Assembly: GCA_028284485.1 (NCBI GenBank)
Contig: JANQRQ010000051.1
Span: forward strand, 1-64,000
DNA from: Planctomycetaceae bacterium
GTDB taxonomy: Bacteria > Planctomycetota > Planctomycetia > Planctomycetales > Planctomycetaceae
Direction: 5' to 3'
Length of the DNA stretch: 64,000 bases
The stretch's first letter is position 1, and each line of letters begins with the position of its first letter. The position numbers and the translations under genes were made by a program. A model generated the notes under the pieces. The model was given only the letters and a program-made list of their open reading frames with translations. It searched no databases and was not told the DNA's origin. Shown piece after piece: positions 60,834 through 64,000 of the stretch.

Positions 60834-62894
60834 ATGGCCGAACGTTCTGAGAATGTTTGCTGCAGACAATTCTTCCGAGCCGCCCTCGGATGCGGGTTGG
60901 TCTTTTTGTTCGTGGGTATTACGGCATTCGGTGCATCGGAGAATAGCCAGTCCGATTCCGATCGTCTTCCGAAATACACCGAGCAGGAACGAGCTCATTG
61001 GTCCTTGCAGCCGATCCGTCGCCCCCGAATTCCAACCGGTCTCGAACCGGAAGATCGCGATTGGGTTGCCAATCCAATTGATGCGTTCATCTTGCGTAAA
61101 CTGCAGGAAAAAAATCTTCGCCCGTCAGGAGAAGCTGAAAAGAGGACGTTGGTTCGCAGACTCTATTTTGACCTGTTGGGTTTGCCACCGACTCCGTCGC
61201 AGATCGATCGATTTCTCGAAGATCATTCCGCGAAAGCTTACGAGCGTTTGATCGATCGTCTGTTGGAGAATCCGCACTATGGGGAGCGTTGGGGACAGCA
61301 TTGGCTGGACGTTGTTCGCTTTGCCGAGACGGAAGGATTTGAATACGACCGCCACCACGACGAGGCGTGGAGATTTCGCGACTACGTGATCGACTCGTTC
61401 AACGATGACAAGCCGTACGATCAGTTCATTCAGGAGCAATTGGCGGGAGACGAGTTGGCCGCCGAAAGCAAAGAGCAGGAACAGCTCATCGCGGCGGGGT
61501 TTCATCGATTGGGCGCAGTTCGTCGCAACGCCGGCAACGCCGAGGTCGCTTTCAGCCGTAACGAGGTGCTGACAGAACGGACGGATGTCATCGGTGCAGC
61601 ATTCCTGGGATTGACCGTTGGTTGTGCTCGATGCCACGACCACATGTTTGATGCCATCCGGCAATCTGATTACTACCGCTTGCAGGGTTTCCTGGCGTCC
61701 ACGTTTGAATACGATGCGCCTCTGGCCGACCCACAAAATCATGAAGCTCGGGCCGCAGAGGCCAAAAAGCTCGAAGCCGAAATTGAAGAGCTTCGTGAAT
61801 TGCTGGAGAATGCCAACGGAGCTGAAGAGGAGCGATTACGGGCAGAAATCAAAGCCATTGAAAAGACCATGCCCGAACCGCTGCCGACGATCTTCACGGT
61901 CCGCAACGATTCGGAACAGCAGACCGTCATCCATTTGCTGGATCGCGGCGATCCTTCGAAACGTGGCGTCCAGTTGGGGATGCGCACCTTGGGAGTCTTG
62001 CTTCCTGCAGGAACGCCGGAGTTGGCATCGGATGCACCATACCCGAAAACGATGCTCGCACACTGGATTACTGATCCACAGAATCCCTTGACCGCACGTG
62101 TGATGGTCAACCGAATTTGGCTGTATCACTTCGGCCGCGGGTTGGTGGACACGCCGAATGACTTTGGCGTCAACGGTACTTCGCCCACTCATCCAGAATT
62201 GCTTGATTTTCTGGCGTCAAAATTTATCGAAGGCGGATGGAGCATCAAAGCGATGCATCGGTTAATTCTGACGAGCCGGACCTATCGGCAATCGTCGCAG
62301 ACCAAAGATGACGCTCTTGGATGGGAGCAGGACCCCGAGAATCGCTGGTTGTGGCGGTTTTCACGCAGGCGATTGGAAGCCGAAGAAATTCGCGACAGCC
62401 TATTGGCTGTTTCCGGACGATTAAACCCCAGGGCAGGCGGCCCAAGCGTAATGGTTCCGGTTGACCAAGAGTTAATCGATTTGCTCTACAAACCAGAGCA
62501 GTGGGTCGTAACTGAAGATCGGAATCAGCACGATCGACGTTCCATCTACCTCATTGCGAAGAGGAATCTGCGGCTCCCATTTCTGGAAGTGTTCAACCAG
62601 CCCGATTTGCAAATCAGCTGTGGCCGACGCGATTCCAGCACGCATGCGCCGCAGGCGTTAGAATTGTTGAATGGTCCTTTTACAAATGATTTGGCGAAGG
62701 CATTTGCTGGTCGCATCGAAAGAGAAGTAGGCACTTCACCGAAGGATCAAGTACGGATTGCGTATTCGTTGACGGCAGGACGCGCCCCAACGGCCGATGA
62801 AGAACGACTGGCAATAGAATTCCTAAAGTCTCAGCCATTGCACGAATTTGCATTGGCGATGTTTAACCTGAACAGTTTCCTATATGTTGACTGA
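60834..62894 (+). CDS. Exported DUF1549/DUF1553 domain protein
   Basis: The 686-residue protein has a signal peptide (CGLVFLFVGITAFGAS), then HWSLQPIRRP and the DUF1549 core (NPIDAFILRKLQEKNLRPSG, RRLYFDLLGLPPTP, NPHYGERWGQHWLDVVRFAE). A spacer with a Glu/Ala-rich coiled coil (about 305-345) leads to the DUF1553 core (HWITDPQNPLTARVMVNRIW, HPELLDFLASKFIEGGWSIK, RRLEAEEIRDSLL). It lacks the N-terminal cytochrome-like PSC1 module present in many relatives. In planctomycetes such genes come paired with DUF1501 genes, as here with an 11-bp overlap. They are thought to act in exported degradation systems; the exact reaction is unknown. Confidence 0.92.
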   Translation: MAERSENVCCRQFFRAALGCGLVFLFVGITAFGASENSQSDSDRLPKYTEQERAHWSLQPIRRPRIPTGLEPEDRDWVANPIDAFILRKLQEKNLRPSGEAEKRTLVRRLYFDLLGLPPTPSQIDRFLEDHSAKAYERLIDRLLENPHYGERWGQHWLDVVRFAETEGFEYDRHHDEAWRFRDYVIDSFNDDKPYDQFIQEQLAGDELAAESKEQEQLIAAGFHRLGAVRRNAGNAEVAFSRNEVLTERTDVIGAAFLGLTVGCARCHDHMFDAIRQSDYYRLQGFLASTFEYDAPLADPQNHEARAAEAKKLEAEIEELRELLENANGAEEERLRAEIKAIEKTMPEPLPTIFTVRNDSEQQTVIHLLDRGDPSKRGVQLGMRTLGVLLPAGTPELASDAPYPKTMLAHWITDPQNPLTARVMVNRIWLYHFGRGLVDTPNDFGVNGTSPTHPELLDFLASKFIEGGWSIKAMHRLILTSRTYRQSSQTKDDALGWEQDPENRWLWRFSRRRLEAEEIRDSLLAVSGRLNPRAGGPSVMVPVDQELIDLLYKPEQWVVTEDRNQHDRRSIYLIAKRNLRLPFLEVFNQPDLQISCGRRDSSTHAPQALELLNGPFTNDLAKAFAGRIEREVGTSPKDQVRIAYSLTAGRAPTADEERLAIEFLKSQPLHEFALAMFNLNSFLYVD

Positions 62895-64000
62895 ACGAAA
62901 CGAAGGCTTTGATTGGCCATTGTCGAAAAAGCTGCGGCACCGCCGGGACTTTTTGCAGGAGTCCTTTTGCGGAGTCGGTTCGCTGGCATTGGCTTCGATG
63001 CTCCATGAGGAAAAAGCCACTGCAGCGTCGAGCGGCAATCCATTAGCTCCCAAACCCGCACATTTCTCGCCGGCGCCTGCCAAGTCGGTGATTTTTCTGT
63101 TCATGTCGGGCGGTCCGAGTCATATTGAGACCTTCGATCCGAAACCGTTGCTCGACAAGCTCGACGGTCAATCACGGCCAGCCTCTTTTGGGGAAGCCAA
63201 ATATCAGTTCGTTAAAAAAGACGCCAAGTTGCTAGGGTCGGTCCGTCGTTTTCGGCGATGTGGCGAAAGTGGGCTGCCAGTCTCCGATCTCTTTCCATTG
63301 ACCGGAGAGTGCATCGACGATATCGCGGTCATTCGATCCTGCTATTGCGATAAGGTTGTTCATTCAGCGGCTCAGTATGAGTTGTTTAGTGGACGCGTCA
63401 TGCCTGGCTTTCCAAGTATGGGATCTTGGATCGTCTATGGATTGGGCTCTGAAGGTAGCTCGGTGCCATCATATGTTGTGATGCCGGACCCGGACGGTGC
63501 TCTTGAAGCGGGTCAGCCGATGTATGCCAACGGTTTCTTGCCCGCCGTTTATCAACCGACGATGTTTCGTCCCGGTCCTCAGCCTGTACGCAATTTGGGT
63601 CTTCCCGACGGAGTGAATCTTGCCCAACGCCGTAAGACCGTTGAATTGATCGATCGGCTTAATCGGGCAGCAGGTGACTCACTCGATGATGAATTGTCGG
63701 CTCGCATTCGTTCTTACGAGCTTGCATTTCGAATGCAGACCGAAGCCCCTGAAATCTTCGACTTGTCTGGCGAGACACGCGAAACTCAGGAAATGTATGG
63801 CGTTGGTGTCGAGCCAACCGACGATTACGGAAGGCGTTGCCTAATGGCTCGGCGATTAGTCGAGCAGGGTGTGCGTTTTACGGTTGTCGTCTCGGGCGGC
63901 GGGACTGGAAACCTGCAGTGGGACGCCCACAAGGACGTCGAAGAGAATCACTCTCGCATGGCAGCCCAGGTGGATCGTCCAATCGCAGCGTTGCTTACCG
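62884..64000 (+). CDS. DUF1501 domain protein, 3' end cut by window
   Basis: The ATG at 62884 overlaps the end of the DUF1549/1553 gene by 11 bp and the frame stays open to the window end (372 codons). It starts MLTERNEGFDWPLSKKLRHR, with RRDFLQESFCGVGSLALASM as a Tat-like signal. The alkaline-phosphatase-like core follows: KSVIFLFMSGGPSHIETFDP, IRSCYCDKVVHSAAQYELFS, PGFPSMGSWIVYGLGSE and CLMARRLVEQGVRFTVVVSG. This is the DUF1501 (sulfatase/phosphatase-fold) partner expected with DUF1553. The protein should continue past the window. Confidence 0.93.
   Translation, partial: MLTERNEGFDWPLSKKLRHRRDFLQESFCGVGSLALASMLHEEKATAASSGNPLAPKPAHFSPAPAKSVIFLFMSGGPSHIETFDPKPLLDKLDGQSRPASFGEAKYQFVKKDAKLLGSVRRFRRCGESGLPVSDLFPLTGECIDDIAVIRSCYCDKVVHSAAQYELFSGRVMPGFPSMGSWIVYGLGSEGSSVPSYVVMPDPDGALEAGQPMYANGFLPAVYQPTMFRPGPQPVRNLGLPDGVNLAQRRKTVELIDRLNRAAGDSLDDELSARIRSYELAFRMQTEAPEIFDLSGETRETQEMYGVGVEPTDDYGRRCLMARRLVEQGVRFTVVVSGGGTGNLQWDAHKDVEENHSRMAAQVDRPIAALLT

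Noticed and set aside
61125-61742. 205-codon minus-strand frame
   Set aside because: It is antisense to the DUF1549/1553 core, whose motifs are certain.
1-64000. CRISPR arrays, tRNA, rRNA, transposase or integrase genes
   Set aside because: None was recognised on reading; no regular spaced repeats or mobile-element proteins were seen. A covariance search would be needed to exclude small RNAs.

Overview
The window looks like a chromosomal segment of a planctomycete. The main signs are the overlapping DUF1549/DUF1553 and DUF1501 gene pair at the right end, and the DUF4159, DUF3604, DUF1593 and redoxin-cytochrome-copper proteins typical of that phylum. Many proteins are exported or cell-envelope proteins, and base composition is moderate (a little over half G+C by eye). 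No rRNA, tRNA, CRISPR array, transposase, integrase or phage gene was seen. About 52 protein genes are supported; the first and last are cut by the window edges.

Layout. 1-9.2 kb: a HEAT-like protein, a degenerate M28 peptidase-like protein, an acyl-CoA dehydrogenase (ACAD), a three-gene overlapping operon on the minus strand (SRPBCC protein, small membrane protein, sodium:solute symporter), then an amidohydrolase, a six-heme cytochrome and a small acidic protein. 9.3-22.1 kb: one long minus-strand run headed by a TetR regulator, followed by EtfB, EtfA, a membrane Fe-S ETF:quinone-type oxidoreductase, two unlike ACAD subunits, an SDR, a DUF3604 protein, an enoyl-CoA hydratase, a nitroreductase and a MaoC hydratase. 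22.2-26.2 kb, divergent: histidine phosphatase, ACAD of the ACAD10/11 (LvaC) type, an acyl-CoA-associated kinase (LvaA type) and an SDR. 26.4-30.4 kb: class II aldolase, a fused FadJ-type enzyme, and a divergent SDR. 30.7-33.5 kb: thioredoxin and an AhpD-like protein behind a textbook sigma-54 promoter, divergent from a sigma-54 activator with a Cys-rich GAF domain. 33.6-39.8 kb: unrelated small genes, a transglutaminase-like protein, a fatty-acid desaturase, a methyltransferase and a DUF4159 protein. 39.9-46.0 kb: a second minus-strand catabolic run (acyl-CoA ligase, thiolase, DUF1330-like, MDR reductase, thioesterase, MFS). 46.2-52.1 kb: HupE/UreJ-like protein, a second DUF3604 protein, GMC oxidoreductase and its small subunit. 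52.2-64 kb: redoxin-cytochrome-copper protein, DUF1593 protein, PlsC, a dead-protease/live-hydrolase fusion, a PH-like membrane protein, and the DUF1549/DUF1501 pair.

How the genes fit together. Most of 9-30 kb and 40-52 kb forms a complete acyl-CoA catabolic island: activation (ligase), dehydrogenation (ACADs), hydration (ECH, MaoC), oxidation (SDRs, FadJ), thiolysis, and electron delivery through ETF and a membrane Fe-S oxidoreductase. The same 16-bp operator sits in front of the TetR/Etf operon and the ligase operon, and a related palindrome lies between FadJ and the SDR at 29.6 kb. The two blocks and the middle pair therefore look like one TetR regulon. The substrate is not known; the heteromeric ACAD pair and the 4-hydroxyacyl-CoA kinase module suggest branched, alicyclic or hydroxylated acids rather than plain fatty acids. 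Two paralogous DUF3604 proteins, one next to each block, are the most obvious parts of unknown function.
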